From the NCBI RefSeq assembly GCF_030272615.1, contig NC_081409.1, positions 20,154,260 through 20,218,259 on the forward strand: DNA of 64,000 nucleotides. Direction: 5' to 3'. Below are positions 35,674 through 49,156 of this stretch, one piece after another; positions within the stretch are counted from its first letter, which is position 1; every line of letters starts with the position of its first letter. The notes under the pieces were generated by a model. The model had not been told where the DNA came from. It saw only the letters and a list, made by a program, of their open reading frames with translations, and searched no databases. This DNA comes from Cryptomeria japonica (Eukaryota; Streptophyta; Pinopsida; Cupressales; Cupressaceae). Both the position numbers and the translations under genes were made by a program.

Positions 35674-36990
35674 TACGCCCCCGGCGACAAAGAAGTCAAG
35701 TGACTCCTTTGGGCAGAAAAGAGAGAGGAATACCAGCCTTGTGGAAGTCACTTTCAGGTATCCAAGTGGCTTCAGAGGCTGGTTGATCTTTCCACTTGAC
35801 CAAATGTTCAAAGTAGTCATGCTTTCTAATTTTCTTGATGATTCTGGAATCAAGTACCTGTTCAGGAATGGGAGAAGAAGAAGAGGGGAGAGGTAGATCA
35901 GAAAGGGAAAGTGAAATGTCTGAAACTCTTTGATTCTATGTTGGAGGCTACCCTTTGAAAGGTACCAAATCTGCAACATTAAAGATAGGAGATAAAGAAA
36001 CATCAGCAGGTAAATCAACTTTATAAGCATTTGGACCATACTTAGCCAAAATCCTGCAAGGTCCAATTCGTCTCATTTGTAACTTGGTAGGAACTCCCTT
36101 GTGCAATCTATATTTGTTGAGATGTATCATCACAAAATCGCCAACTGTGAATTGGACATCCCTCTTTGAAGCATCCACCCTTGCCTTGACTCTTGTTGTG
36201 GTATCTTGCAAAGACTGCTTAACCTGTTCATGTATCTCTTTAAGAGATTGAGCCATATCTTCTGTTGTCCCACTAACATGTTGCAAGTAAGTCACATCAT
36301 GTAACTCAAAAACACCTCTTGGATGCATACCATAAACAACCTAAAATGGACTCTTACTAGTGGATCTGTTTACACTGTCATTGTAGGCAAACTTTGCCTA
36401 TGGGATGAGCTAATCCTAGCTTTGTCCATACTCCTTGGTGAGACATCTGAGGAGATTACCTAATGTTCTATTCACCACTTCTCTTTGGTCATCTGTCTAT
36501 GGATGGTAAGCTGAACCAAAAGATCAGTTAGTACCCAATTTCTTCAACAAAGTCCTCCAAAAATGACACAAAAACTTTACATCTCTATCTGATACAATGC
36601 TAGATGGCCAACAATGTATTCTGACAACTTCTTTAAAGAAAAGAAAAGCAATATGAATAGCATCATTAGTAGTTATGCAAGGTATAAAGTGAGCCATTTT
36701 ACTAAATCTGTCAACAACCACAAAGATACTGTCATGCCCTATTTTTGTCCTTGGTAAACTTACAACAAAATCCATATTGATGCACTCCCATGGCTTAGAA
36801 GGAATGGGAAGTGGCTGATATAAACGAGCATTAGTGCTATGACCTTTGTCCTTCTGACATACCATGCACTATTCAACATACCTCCTAACATCTCTCTACA
36901 TCTTAGGCCAGTAATAAAAGCATTGAACCAACTCTAAGGTCTTATTGAGACCAAAATGGCCACTCACGCACCCATTGTGTTTCTCTTGAA
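35674..36990 (-). pseudogene. pol: E3 unit 2 integrase with chromodomain
   Basis: Minus strand. The zinc-binding part and core lie at about 36524-36980 ([43 protein letters not shown]). After a stop comes [17 protein letters not shown], so the catalytic Glu codon is kept here (unit 1 has Lys). The C-terminal domain is open at 35948-36328 (GDFVMIHLNKYRLHKG, GPCRILAKYGPNAYKVDL, SPIFNVADLVPFKG). A stop-containing linker leads to a readable chromodomain at about 35750-35865 (VLDSRIIKKIRKHDYFEHLV, KWKDQPASEATWIPESDF). The frame runs on through the polypurine tract into the LTR. Confidence 0.87.
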
Positions 36991-38500
36991 TGATATTTTC
37001 TCTCATGGAACCTTTAGGAACACATAGCTATCCTCCCCTGAATAACAAACCATTCTGCAATGTATAGTCAGCATACTCACTCTGAAAATGATTCTCAAAA
37101 GAAAGACAAACTTTATAAGCAACAACAAAATCATCATCATTAGGATATAAATCTTGAAAGTAATCAATCCCAATACTCTGTATTTGGATCTCCTGAATAG
37201 TTAACAATCTCCTACTTAAAGCATCAGCTACTTTGTTACATTGGCCTTTCTTGTCCTTAAGAGTAAATTTATATTCTTGTAGGCACTCTACCCATTTCAC
37301 ATGTCTATGGTTGAGTTTATCCTAAGAATTCAAGAAACTGTCTGCTTGGTTGTCTGTATACACAACAAATTCCTTAGGAAGCAAGTAATGCCTCCACTTC
37401 CTAAGTGCCTGCACCAATGCATATAACTCTAAATCATAAGATGAATACTTTTTCTTTGCATCATTCAGTTTCTCACTAAAGAAAGCAACTAGTCTATTAT
37501 CTTGACTCAAGACTGCACCTACTGTAAGCTGGCTGGAATCACATTCTATTGTAAAGAGTTTATCAAAACTAGGAAGGATTAGCACTGGTTGTGTAGCAAC
37601 TCTAGTTTTGAGTAACTCAAACCCCTTACTGGCTACTTTGGTCCATTGAAACTTGACTTTATGACCACCTTTTATTGTATCTAACATGGGTGCACAAATC
37701 TCACTGAAACCTCTAATAAACTTTCTGTAAAACTGGGCTAGACCATGAAAACTCCTAACTTCAGTGGCTGATTGTGAGGTTGGCCAACTTGTTATGGCTG
37801 CAACTTTAGATTGATACATCTTAAGAACTCCACTAGACACAACAAAACCAAGATAGACTAGCTCTTGCTGCATAAAATCACATTTTTCAAGATTTAAGGT
37901 TAACTGCTCATCAAATATTACAAAACAATAGCTAAGTGTTTCAAATGCTCCTCTTTAGTCTTACTAAAAATGAGTATATCATCTAAGTAGACTACCACAA
38001 ACTTACTGAGAAAATTCTGCAATACTTCATTCATTAACCTCATAAAGGTATTGGGAGCATTAGAGAGTCCAAAAGGCATAACCAACCATTCATAAAGACC
38101 CTCATTTGTTTGAAAAGTAGTTTTCCACTTATCACACTCTTTTATTCTTATCTGATGGTAACCACTTTTTAAGTCTATTTTGGAGAAATACCTCGCACCC
38201 CCTAAACAATCCATCAGATCTTCTATCCTGGGAATAGGGAATCGGTATCTTATTGTGATCTTGTTGATACCTCTAGAGTTTGTACACAATATCCATATGC
38301 CCCCTTTCTTAGGTGCTAACATACTGGGCACTACACAAGGACTAATACTCTTTCTTATTAATCCTTGATCCAATAACTCTTGAATCTGTCTAGCTACCTC
38401 TTTGTTCTACTCAGGAGTCATCTTGTATGCTGCTTTGTTTGGCAAAGAAGCTCCTGGTGTAAAGTCAATTTGATGACTAATGACTCTAGGAGGAGGTAAT
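36991..38500 (-). pseudogene. pol: E3 unit 2 reverse transcriptase and RNase H
   Basis: Minus strand. RT is open at 37918-38373 ([50 protein letters not shown]), a small deletion/frameshift lies near 37918, and 37322-37873 carries the RT end and RNase H ([24 protein letters not shown], all acidic residues kept). Then the shared stop LNS*DKLNH and 37028-37300 (GQCNKVADALSRR). A private stop PE*NKEV lies near 38408. Confidence 0.88.
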
Positions 38501-39612
38501 GTTTCTGGTTGTCCATCACTAATGATGCTCTTAAAATTATCAAGAAGTTTTTGCACTTCATCTGGGATCTCAACTTGTTTTTCTTTCTTATCCTCCTTAG
38601 GTTTCACTACAAGTGCATAACCAATCCCATCTCCCTCTTTCATGGTTTGGATGAACTCTTTGTCATTGACTAATAACACTTTAGATGCCTATGGTTTACT
38701 ATTCTCTATCTCTTCACTAAGGGACTGAATTTTGTAGACAATGCCATTCTTTTGAAAGGAATATGTGTTTTTTTCACCATCATGGTGTGCCCTTCTATCA
38801 AATTGCCACGGTCTACCCAATACTAGATGGCAAGCATCCATGGGAAGGATGTCACATAGTATCCTATCCTTGTATTCACTTATATTGAAGTCTACCCATG
38901 CTTGTTCATTCACTAGGACATGTTGCCCCTTGTTTAACCAGGTTGCCTTCTAGGCTTCATTGTGCTTCATTCGAGGTAGGTTCAACTTGCTAATTGCATC
39001 CTCTGAGATAATATTATCTGTGGAGCCTGAATCAATAACCACCTTACATACCCTGCCCAAGATTTTGCACTTGATCCTGAACAATGCTCTTCTCTAAAAC
39101 ACTTCACACTTATGAGGTTCTTGCATCAATACTCTCCTCATCACTAGACTTTCAGCCTCTTCGGGTGCTAGGTGCATTGCTAGAGTTCTTATACTACTCC
39201 CTTCCTCTTGAACATTATTCACTTTTCTTTCACCTCCATGGGAAGAACTATGCTTTTCAGGACACCTATAAGCAGGATGACCTAGTTTCTGATAGTTGTA
39301 GCATTTCATTGTGGAGAAATAAGACCCTCTACCTAGGCCACTAGATCTACCCCTTCCTAGGTTGCTTGATCCCCTTACCCTAAAATTAGGTTTGCTCTGA
39401 GAATCCCCATTTTTCTCTATAAGCTTAGATTCCCCCTAGGATCTTTGGTCTATGTGTCTTTCCCCAAAACTACCTCGATGGCCTCGACCATCTCTGCCTC
39501 TTCCTCTACCTTTGTTATGCTGCTCTTGCTTCTTCTTACTCCTTTCCTCTACCTTGAGTGCAAGTTGATAGCACTTCTAGACTATTGTAGGGCACAACAA
39601 ACTTAACTCTTC
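38501..39612 (-). pseudogene. gag-pol: E3 unit 2 gag zinc knuckle, protease and linker
   Basis: Minus strand. Knuckle CYNYQKLGHPAYRC with the second Cys changed to Tyr. The shared stop CEVF*RRALF precedes a protease with VIDSGSTDNIISEDAISKL (about 38960-39060) and LVLGRPWQFDRRAHHDG (38689-38913). The linker 38501-38598 (KPKEDKKEKQVEIPDEVQKL) is the stretch lost from unit 1 at the E4 junction. Confidence 0.85.
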
Positions 39613-40199
39613 CTATATGTTCCATCTCAAACGATTTAGATACCTAGGAACCTTGACATTCTCATCTTCTTGGATCTTTGCTCTAAGGCGTATCTTTTGA
39701 AACTCCTCGGTGTAGGTATTGACATCTAACTCTTTTTGCCTAAGGTTTTGCCTTCTCCTATGGAGCTGTATTTCATAGTCCTTTGGAATGTAAGCCTCTC
39801 TGATCTTGGACAACATTCCCTTCCAAGTTGGTATGGGCCTTTTCCCCTCTTTCTCATGTTCATCCTGAATGAACTTCCACCATGTTAAGGTAGCTCCTCT
39901 CAACCTGGACTTAGCCACCTTCACTTTTTGGGCCTCTGTCAAACCATCACACTCAAAATGGTTCTCAAGCCCCTCAATCCACTCCATGACCACTTCTGGG
40001 TCCATTTTACATTGAATAGTGGGACTCCTTCTTGTGTTCTCCCACTCATAGCCTTCATGGCTTTCAAAAAGGGTTCATTCTTTATCACAGGGTCTGGTAT
40101 AGGGGTCTCATCCTCTATAGATAATAGCTTACCCTTTCCTTCTGTTCCCTCTATCTTATTGCTGGCTTCATCTGCATTCACTTCTACTTCACCCAAATT
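39613..40199 (-). pseudogene. gag: E3 unit 2 gag
   Basis: Minus strand. The N-terminus 39939-40196 (MGEVEVNADEASNKIEGTEG) shifts frame at about 40007 by loss of one base relative to unit 1 (FNVKIDPEVV). The gag core then reads open at 39613-40005: EAQKVKVAKSRLRGATLTWW, GMLSKIREAYIPKDYEIQLH, RRRQNLRQKELDVNTYTEEF, ending with a stop after RYLNRLRWNI. Confidence 0.87.
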
Positions 40200-40326
40200 C
40201 TATTCTAGGAGGTCTAACTTCACTTTGAGTAACCTATTTTCTTCTTCCTGGTCTTCCACTTTCTTTGCTAGTTCTACATTTGTCACCATGGTTGCCAAAT
40301 TGCTACTTCTTCCCAAGTTTAGCTGT

Positions 40327-40338
40327 GCTCTGATACCA
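40327..40338 (-). other. Primer-binding site, E3 unit 2
   Basis: Minus-strand TGGTATCAGAGC, three bases inside the 5' LTR. Confidence 0.93.
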
Positions 40339-40341
40339 CTA

Positions 40342-42823
40342 TGATAGGGAGGTAATGCTAGGTGTTTGTTAGGTGTTTAGTATGTTTACTTGGCAAAAGT
40401 TCCTTACTATTTCAAGGTGTAAACAACTTGATTAGAGTGCAAATAGATCAAAGGTAGTCTAACAATTCACCATGCTTCACCTCCCTATGTCAAACTCTCT
40501 CCTTGGTTACTCAAGGGCTTCAATCCCATAATCACTCTGGCTTGGTAAACTAACTCCTTTATTCACCCTCTTGGCTTTCATTCCTCCATCCTTGACCTTC
40601 TCCCTGACTACACAAGGTCTCCTTTTATTGGTTTACACATTGATATCAAGTTTTGCTCCCAATGGTGTCTTTTGTCTTCTATGTTTTGAGATGTAGATGT
40701 CCTCCTCAAGTGCTAAAACTAATTTTTTGGAGTCTACCACACAAAAAGTGTGAAATTCATGTGAGGACAACTTGTTTCAACTAATTTTGATGACTTTTGT
40801 GTTTTACATCCACCATTTGTGTACCCGATTTGACAAAAACTCAATTTTGAGGCCTAAAAAGGCTACAAGGAATTAGCCCTCCTTTTGGGGTTTTGTGCTC
40901 ACCCTGCTCAAGCGATGGGCTTCCACACTAAAATCATCACATATAAGGATACCCTTTTGGGAGTTCTTGAAGATTTTCCAAGTTTATGGGTCACTAAGGC
41001 CTTCTCCGTTACTGTCTCAAAAATGGGCATAAAAAGAGGGTTTTGGTAGGGTTTGTTGGCAAAAACCAAATTTCAAACTTGGGATCCTCCAAATGTCACA
41101 ATAACACTTAGTTCTACCTTTCTGCTGACTAACTGGGCCATAAACAAGAGGATTTAAACCTCACAGGGTGAAGAACAAGATTTTCACAAAATGCACATAA
41201 GGAAAGTGCAACATTTGTCAACTTTTCATTTTTTTGCTTTCTATAAACACAACTTTGCATGAATTCCAATTACAAATTGAATTATGTGAACATGGCCATC
41301 ATTAGAGACAAGAAGGAAACAAATTAGCCCTATAAAAAAGGCATTAGGCAATTACAATTAAAGAGTAGTTCACTGTCAAGTTAAACATGACTGCATTTTG
41401 CTCTCTCACTGCCTTTTCACATTTGACCTACACTTCACACTGTTAGAACCCCTTTTCAAGGTTTGTTTTTGTGCTTTCTTAACAATACTCTACCTTTTTA
41501 TGTTTAGTGTCCTTCATACCTACAAATTTTAAAAGGGAGATTACATTTACAATCCTCAAAACAGTGTAAGAATCAATCCTAGATGACTGTGACAGCCTGT
41601 TGGGCGTTTATCATTTTGCCTAAAGAGATCATTGTTTGATCTTGGCATTTACAATACCCATGGGCAGGGTTTACACCTTTCCTTATTCTTGTTTTCAAAC
41701 AAACAAAGATTAACAAGGTTTACACACACCAATAAATGGTGGAGAGCCAACAAAGGAAGGAAACACTACTACCAAAATTGACTCACTATTTTGGTTTACA
41801 ATTCACAAAACTGAAACATGTGACCCTCCTTGTCCTGGCTTAGGAAGCCTCTTTGCTTGCACATATCACTTGGACATCAAACATGTTTTTCCACCAAATG
41901 AATGCAATTGCTATGGAAGAGCAAAGCATCAAACTCATACAAGACCCTAGCCAAATGGCACACTTGCCTAGGGCTCCATGGCCACAAAACTCCTTGCACC
42001 TGCATTTTTGAACTCAAAACAAGTATGTACACATCTTACAAGTTGACCAATTGGTTCTTGGGAAGCCATGAGCATTTTAGGGCCTCAAGAAGCCAAGTTG
42101 GTCAAACATCCTTGCCAAATTCCTAGACAAGGCAGTGAAACTATCAAAACCAAATATTTTTGCGCAAAACTCAGAACTTGATAAAATTCAATGCCACCAA
42201 AGGGGAAAGCTTAAGGAAACATAGAAGAACTGGAAAATGCAAAAATAGTACGGACAAGTACAACAGTTGTACAGACTGCTGCTCACTTGGAATCAAAACA
42301 TAACAAAAAACAAGGAATTTTTAGTTCAAATTCTCAAAATGCTTCATAATTTCGAAAGATCAACCGTTACAATAGTTCAAATAGGAGAATATATACCACT
42401 CCGGGTTCATTAGCCACCTGTATGGATAGGTACATGTCCAATAACACTAAAATTTGACATTTTGATGCCTAAAATGACACTTTTTGATGCCTAGAAGGTA
42501 TAAGGTTGATCTCAAAGCCTACAAAACACCTAGGAACACTACTCACACCTACAAACCAAACACAAAACATGCCTAGATCTTTTCAAAACAAAAACACATT
42601 AAAAACTCACTTTTTACAACATTTTGCCAGGCAACTCCAAAACTAGCAATTTTGAGCAAAAGATGAAAACAGGAAATCAAAACCACACAATGAGTTCAAA
42701 ACTCATCCAAACAACTTAAAGCAACACAAAAATAACTTAATCAACCTTTCCCACTCAAAGCTAATAAAAACCAAACTTACTCTCAAAACTGTGTTGAAAA
42801 TAGTCCTAGGTGCTCCTGCACCA
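40342..42823 (-). repeat. E3 LTR 3 (5' LTR of dimer on minus strand)
   Basis: The LTR is 2482 bp, plus-strand TGATAGGGAGGTA to GCTCCTGCACCA, followed by TSD attgg (42824-42828). Confidence 0.9.
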
Positions 42824-43209
42824 ATTGGCTTAGCAAGAAACAAGGATGTGTTTCTCAGTCAACAGCCGAAGCTGAATATGTTGCAGTGGCACTGAATTGT
42901 ACCAACATTGCATGGATCAAACAACTATTGGAAGGTATAAATGAGAAAGTTACTGAGCCAGTAACTATATTGTGTGACAATACTAGAGCCATTAATATTT
43001 CAAAAAACCCTGTTATGCACTCTAAGACAAAGCACATCTCTATCAAATATCATTATCTTAGAGGAGAAGCTCAAGAGAAGAAAGTGGTGTTGGAATATGT
43101 TAACACAAAGGAGCAGATAGCTGATATTTTCACCAAGCCACTACCAAAGGACACTTTTGAATATCTCAAAAGTAAGTTAGGGGTCCTACCCCTATCTTTT
43201 ACTCACTGA
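42824..43209 (+). pseudogene. pol: E2 unit 2 RNase H, C-terminal part
   Basis: Continues the frame cut at 21325: WLSKKQGCVSQSTAEAEYVA, LCDNTRAINISKNP, HSKTKHISIKYHYLR, and the end IADIFTKPLPKDTFEYLKSK LGV (split here only for length). It is open from 42824 to its natural stop at 43209. The TSD occupies 42824-42828. Confidence 0.9.
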
Positions 43210-43649
43210 CCAAGTTCGGTGAAAGCATTACTTCGATGACTCTATTGAATATCTTTTGGGAAGCTGATGCTGGATTGATACACTTTAGAATTTTTTTCTG
43301 AAAGTGTACTGGAATTAATACTGGGATAATACTGAGAATGATACAGGGAACAGGAATTGAAGACAAATGCTCTGACCGAGACTCAGTTGATACACAACAA
43401 CAGACAATAACTTCTTACAGAAAGAAATTATGTTTTAGTTCTTTTTCTTTTTGGCATTGTTGTCAAAGGGGGAGAAGACCTACCTAAGGGGGAGAAGACC
43501 TAAGGAGGAGAAGACTTGAGAAGATTTAAAAAAATAGAAGAGAAGTCTAATGAATGGGGGAGAGCATTTCAGCATTTTAGAATCACAGCAATCCGAATTT
43601 TTTAAAGATCAAATCAATTGGTTTTGCCATCAATGCCAAAGGGGGAGAT
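43210..43649 (+). other. E2 unit 2 3' untranslated region with polypurine tracts
   Basis: Matches 15516-15997 but with fewer purine repeats: aagggggagaagaccta at about 43466-43502, gggggagagc near 43556, and gccaaagggggaga at about 43635-43648 next to the LTR. Confidence 0.8.
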
Positions 43650-45147
43650 TGTTGGCAATATTACATTATAAGGATATTGAGAAGGTTGTTGATGATTATG
43701 GACATAACTGATTAAAGATGTTTTACTATCTTGATATTATTATTTTGTCATTGATGTCAAGAAATTGATTTTCTAATTCAGTATGATGTTGCCATATCTT
43801 GAGAAGTATGATATGAAGATTATAAAGAAGTCGGTAAAGACACAAGAAAGAATATGATGAATAAGGGGATAAGTTATTCAATGGGCAACTCTACCGAGTC
43901 ACACAATGATGAGATCTTGATGTTTTAGAATGTTTTAACATCATACATATGTTGTAAAATGTAAAGGTTAATACTATACTATGTTATCAAGCAAAGAACC
44001 TAGTCGGTAAACCCTAAGGACCCTAGTCGGTAAACCCTAAGGTTATCGCAGTCAGTTAATGAAGACATAATGTCTACCGAGTGAAGTTTAGTATTCACCA
44101 GTTGTAACCGAGCTATAATAGAATGCATTAAATGTTTACATGTGATATTTAATGAAAGAAGCTAATGAGCTGGAGCGGATCAATGATTGGCAAGCCATGG
44201 AAGAAGTTTGTTAAATGAATCTAAGGCAATGGAAAGTTGGCAAGAAGATCTACAGCTCAGATTGAACCACATTACCCTAACACAAGTTCCAAGGTGAATG
44301 TGCAAGTTCCAAGGTGAGGTAAAACATTTTCAGATCGAAAGATACAATGAACCTGGACAAGATTGAAGATCTGATGGCTATGATTGATCATGGGAAATGT
44401 GATCAAGGAGATTAAGCGGTTAGAAGATTGTTTATAAATAGGAAACTGTTGATAAATAATGTATGTGGTCAAGTGTATGTACAGGGATGCTACATAGTGA
44501 TTACCAAGCACAGAAGCTTGAAGACCTGTTAGAATAATAGAGTATTGATGCCCAACAGATAGACAAGATTAGTTCTATGTCTAGATTGTATTGAACAAAT
44601 AGGAATCTGCTTTAGCATTTTAGATGTGAAGTTGCAAATAGATTGTATTACTGTTATTTTATGAAAGTGACAGGAAATCTCTTAATCGAGTGGACTTAAC
44701 AGTCTTATATGTAAATCCTCTAACAAGGTGACATTCTGATTGAGTGTTTGAAATCCTTTGACAAGGTCACTTCTAACAAAGTGAAGATCCTAACAGATCT
44801 GAGGGAAATCCCTTAACCAGGTCACATCTAGCAATGTGTTTGTAATCTTTAATAGGATTTTCTTTTAACCGAGCATACCCTAGAAGAGTATATTTCTTAG
44901 TGGGTCTGAAATCCCACAATGGTTTTTCCCTATTTGGGTTTCCATGTTAAATCTGGTGTTATGAGGTTTATATTGTTCATATACTTTTGAGTTTGCATGT
45001 TTGATAGTTTTTGGTTATATGACTGATATATATGTTACCGAGGTTGAATCTGATGTTTTTATGGATGATTAAGTTTGTATGATTCAGCCCCCCCTCTCAT
45101 CCTGTTGGCTATTGGATCTATAGTTATATTAAGTATCATAACTATCA
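43650..45147 (+). repeat. E2 LTR 3 (3' LTR of dimer)
   Basis: The LTR is 1498 bp, TGTTGGCAATATTAC to AACTATCA. It has a private tandem duplication of about 23 bp at 43998-44042 (two copies of cctagtcggtaaaccctaag), absent from the other two LTRs. TATAAATA at 44433-44440. The C-rich motif is interrupted (gattcagccccccctctcatc). Confidence 0.9.
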
Positions 45148-45152
45148 CTACT

Positions 45153-46156
45153 AAGGCAGTTAGAGATTTACCTAAGATTGTCAAGCCTCACAATCTGGTA
45201 TGTAAGGAATGTCAATTTGGAAAACAAGTTAGAGCATCTTTTAAAAGTATTCCAGAAAAATCAAATAATGCTCTTGACTTGATTTATGTGGTCCAGCTAG
45301 AACTAAAAGTTTACAAGGTGATAGATATTTTATGCTAATCATTGATGACTATTCTATAATGTGTTGGGTTACTTTTCTCAGAGAAAAATCAAAATCACTT
45401 GGGAAGTTCAAACTATTCAAAGCAATGGTAGAAAATGAAACCGGTAAGAAAATCAAATGTCTGAGATCAGATCAAGGAGGTGAATTTACATCTAAGGAAT
45501 TTAATGCATTCTGTGAAGTGAATGGAATCAGAAGACAATTATCAACACCCCAGACACCACATCAAAATAGAGTTGTAGAAGGGAAAAATAGAATTATCTT
45601 GGATTCAGCTAGAAGTATGTTATCAGAAGCAAATCTTCCACATGTATATTGGAGAGAGGCAGTAAGCATAGTGGTCTATACATTCAACAAATTTCACATC
45701 AAAGGTGAAATCGGTAAGACCCCTCATGAACTATGGTTTGGCATTACTCATACTCTTAAATATTTCAGAATATTTGGTAGTAAATGCTATATTAGAAGAG
45801 ATGAGTATATTGGCAAATTTGATCCTAGAAGTGATGGAACATTTCTTGGTTATTCATCTAAGAGGAAGGCATACAAATGTTTTAACAAGAGATTGTAGAA
45901 AATTGTTGAGAGTACAAATGTGATGATTGATGAACAATATAGAGGAACTTCAAGGTATATAGACTCTGAACCAGCAACAAAAATACTAGAAAATGAACCT
46001 ACATTGAATCCACCAATACAGAATGAAGATCCAGTTACACCGGTATCAACTGAAAATTCCACTGTAACTGAGGAAAAACAGCAAACAAAGACACCCTAGT
46101 ATGTAAGACTGAATCACTATGAAGATCAGATAATTGGAAACAAGTATAAATGAGTT
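45153..46156 (+). pseudogene. pol: E1 integrase (resumes after E2)
   Basis: Continues the E1 frame: KAVRDLPKIVKPHNLVCKEC with the CxxC of the zinc domain. Near 45285 about 11 bases are missing (LDLI..CGPARTK without the HTD motif). This removes the first catalytic Asp and shifts frame. The core goes on at 45332 (IIDDYSIMCWVTFLREKSKS, RSDQGGEFTSKEF with the second Asp, QNRVVEGKNR with the Glu). Stops at about 45896, 46099 and 46150 lie in the C-terminal linker. Confidence 0.87.
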
Positions 46157-47728
46157 ATGACAAGAGGAAGATTGGCAAATGAAGAGGTATGTCTTATTCC
46201 TCAAATTGAACCATCATTAATTAATAAGGCATGTGAAGATAAACACTGGATTAAAGCTATGGAAGAAGAATTAGAAGAAATTGAGAAGAATAACACATGG
46301 ACATTAGTTCCTCAGCCTAAAGACAAAAATGTGATTGGAATTAAATGGGTATTTAGAAATAAACTTAATGAAGATGGTAAAGTAATCATAAATAAAACAA
46401 GACTAGTGTGTAAAGGATATTCTCAAAAAGAAGGAATTGATTATAATGAAACCTTTGCACCAGTAGCTAGAATTGAGGCAGTCAGATTATTCTTGGCTTT
46501 TGTAGCACACAAGAACTACAAAGTATATCAAATGGATATTAAATGTGCATTTCTGAATGGAGATCTTGAAGAAGAAGTTTACATTGAGCAACCTGATGGA
46601 TTTTCTTTGATAGATAACAAAGATATGGTTTGCACGTTAAGAAAAGCTTTGTATGGGTTGAAACAAGCTCCAAGAGCTTGGTATGCTACATTGGATAAGT
46701 ATCTTTTGAAGATTGGATTTTCTAAAGGCAATGCTGACAACAACTTATACTATAAAGTGACTAATGATGACATCTTGGTTATAGAAGTTTTTGTTGATGA
46801 TATAATCTTTGGAGGAGAAGATGGATTATGTAAAGACTTTTCTATTGAAATGTATCAAGAATTTAAAATATCTATGATTGGAGAAATAAAATTATTTTTA
46901 GGATTGCAAATTTCACAGACCAATAAAGGTATATTCTTGAGTCAATCCAAGTACTTGAAAGAGTTACTAAAGAAATTTGGGATGGAGAACTCTAAACCAG
47001 TAAGCACACCTATGACTACAAATGACAAATTATCACTAAGGGATGAATCTACACCTGTTAATCTAACTAGGTATAAATCTATGATAGGAGGTTTACTATA
47101 TTTAACACAAACTAGAACTGATATTATGAATGCAGTATGTATTGTTTCAAGATTTCAGAGTAATCCTAGAGAAAATCATGAATTAGCAGTAAAAAGGATT
47201 TTTCGGTACTTACAAGGCACTACAAATCTTGGTTTATGGTATCCTAGAGATGAAAACTTTGAATTATGTGCATACACAGATGCAAATTGGGCAGGAGATG
47301 TGAATGATAGAAAAAGCACCACCGGTGGAGCATTTTTTCTTGGAATCAGATGAATTTCTTGGTTGAGTAAAAAACAAAGTTGCACATCTTTATCAACAAC
47401 AGAATCAGAATATGTTGTAGCAAAAACTAACTGTACATAGGTATTATGGCTTAAGCAAATGTTGAAGGACATAAAGGTAAAATGCAAGGAACCTATAACT
47501 ATCTATTGTGATAACACTGCAGCAATTGATATATCTAAGAATAAAACCAATCATGTTTCTATCAAATTGAATTTTCTGAAAGAGAATGTTGAAGCAAAAG
47601 AAGTAAAATCAGTTTATGTGAATACTAAAGAGTAGATTGTAGATATTTTCACTAAACCTCTGCCTAAGGAGACCTTTGAATATCTTAGAGACCAGCTTGG
47701 GGTCATACCCCCACTGGTAGAGACTTAG
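46157..47728 (+). pseudogene. pol: E1 reverse transcriptase and RNase H
   Basis: A 398-codon open stretch: RT with [57 protein letters not shown], catalytic [12 protein letters not shown], then RNase H from about 47270 ([20 protein letters not shown]). A TGA at 47351-47353 and two TAGs (about 47438 and 47633) interrupt it. The remaining motifs are readable (TESEYVV, YCDNTAAIDISKN, IFTKPLPKETFEYLRDQLGV), ending PPLVET with TAG at 47726-47728. Confidence 0.9.
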
Positions 47729-48087
47729 ACAGTTGATGTTTATCATCAACTGGTAGAATTAACAGAGAAATCTTTTACTCTGGCTTTGATGAGGAAGCTA
47801 CTTCTTAGGGGGAGTAGTTGGTATACAGAATTGGTTGGTATTTTGTATTTGAATCTAGTTTTGTATTGGCTTTGGCATTTGATGTCAAAGGGGGAGAGAT
47901 ATCTACGGAAAAACACATTTTCTTTTGGGGAGAGATTGGGAGAGATTGTTTACTCTCTGTATCTAAATTTTGATTTCTGGCTATGATCTCTTTTGGGAGA
48001 TTGTTGGTTTTTGATATTTGGCATTTTTGTTTTGGCACTTTGATGGTTTTTTGATCTTGTGTTGTCATCAATGCCAAAGGGGGAGAT
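47729..48087 (+). other. E1 3' untranslated region with three polypurine tracts
   Basis: Non-coding. Purine motifs: ttagggggagtag (about 47806), tcaaagggggagagat (about 47886) and gccaaagggggaga (about 48073-48086), the last touching the LTR. The short open frame 47786-47986 spans these and is not a gene. Confidence 0.8.
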
Positions 48088-49151
48088 TGTTGGTATTTTG
48101 GTTATGTTGATATGGTTTTATCATTGATGTCAACACCTATTAACACTTATCCACTCTGACACTTTGAAGAATCGGCAATGTTCATTGGCAAGCAAGTGAC
48201 TTATGCACAGTCATTGGTATCTGGTACACCGACAGGATATAATGTTCATTGGCACTTGGAATGATATGGAAAATACCTAGTTATGTCGAAGACATAGTTT
48301 GGACACTTTGTCTTGGAGATTTGTTCATTGGTATATTCGTGTTTGCATATTTGTTGTTATCGGCAAATAGGTCCAGGATAAGCACTGGCAAACTTATCTA
48401 TTCCAGATCAGCATGGCACGCTTTGGGGATGATTTATTATTGTTGTAAATGCATCAAGCCGACATGTTGAATCGGTTATTGCATTGGTTATTGATTTACT
48501 TGTAAAATGTTTTATTGTAATATCTATTAGAGCCGACCTACTAAAATTGATCTTAGGCTATGGTATAAATGTAAGATCTTATTTGTAAGATCAAGTGTGG
48601 AATGTGAAGAAAGATATAATTCAATATATGCAAAAATAAGCAGAGCTTTACACGTAGATATCATTTGAAGGTTGAAGGAGGATTTTGTGAAGACAATCAA
48701 AACTACACCGGTATTGAATCCAACATAGAAAGATGTTATTTTAAGAAATACATCCTTATTGGATTTAACCATCCAATTATAGTCAGTGTGACTCCTACTC
48801 GTGTTTGAGCAGTGAGCTCTAGGCGCTTGGCCTTTCTGCATGTGCAGACCCCATTTGTATGCACATACTATCTGCAGTAGTATCATCTGATTGTGGGTAA
48901 GGTTTCCCACCGTGGTTTTTCCCCTTACAGGGTTTCCACATACAAATATTGGTTTTATGTGTTGTGGATGTTATTGTCTTTCTATTTCATGCATTAATCC
49001 TTACCTTTACTGTAATTAATTGATAAACTGTCTACCGACATAAAGTCGGATTTACCGGTATTAAGCATTAAGGTTGGTTAAGTTATTTTTGGTTTGAATT
49101 TATATGACAACTGATTCACCCCCCCCTCTCAATTGTCTCTAGGACCTAACA
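48088..49151 (+). repeat. 3' LTR of E1
   Basis: The LTR is 1064 bp, TGTTGGTATTTTGGTTATG to AGGACCTAACA, followed by TSD tcccc (49152-49156). TATAAAT at 48564-48570; C-rich motif gattcacccccccctctcaa near 49114-49134. Confidence 0.92.
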
Positions 49152-49156
49152 TCCCC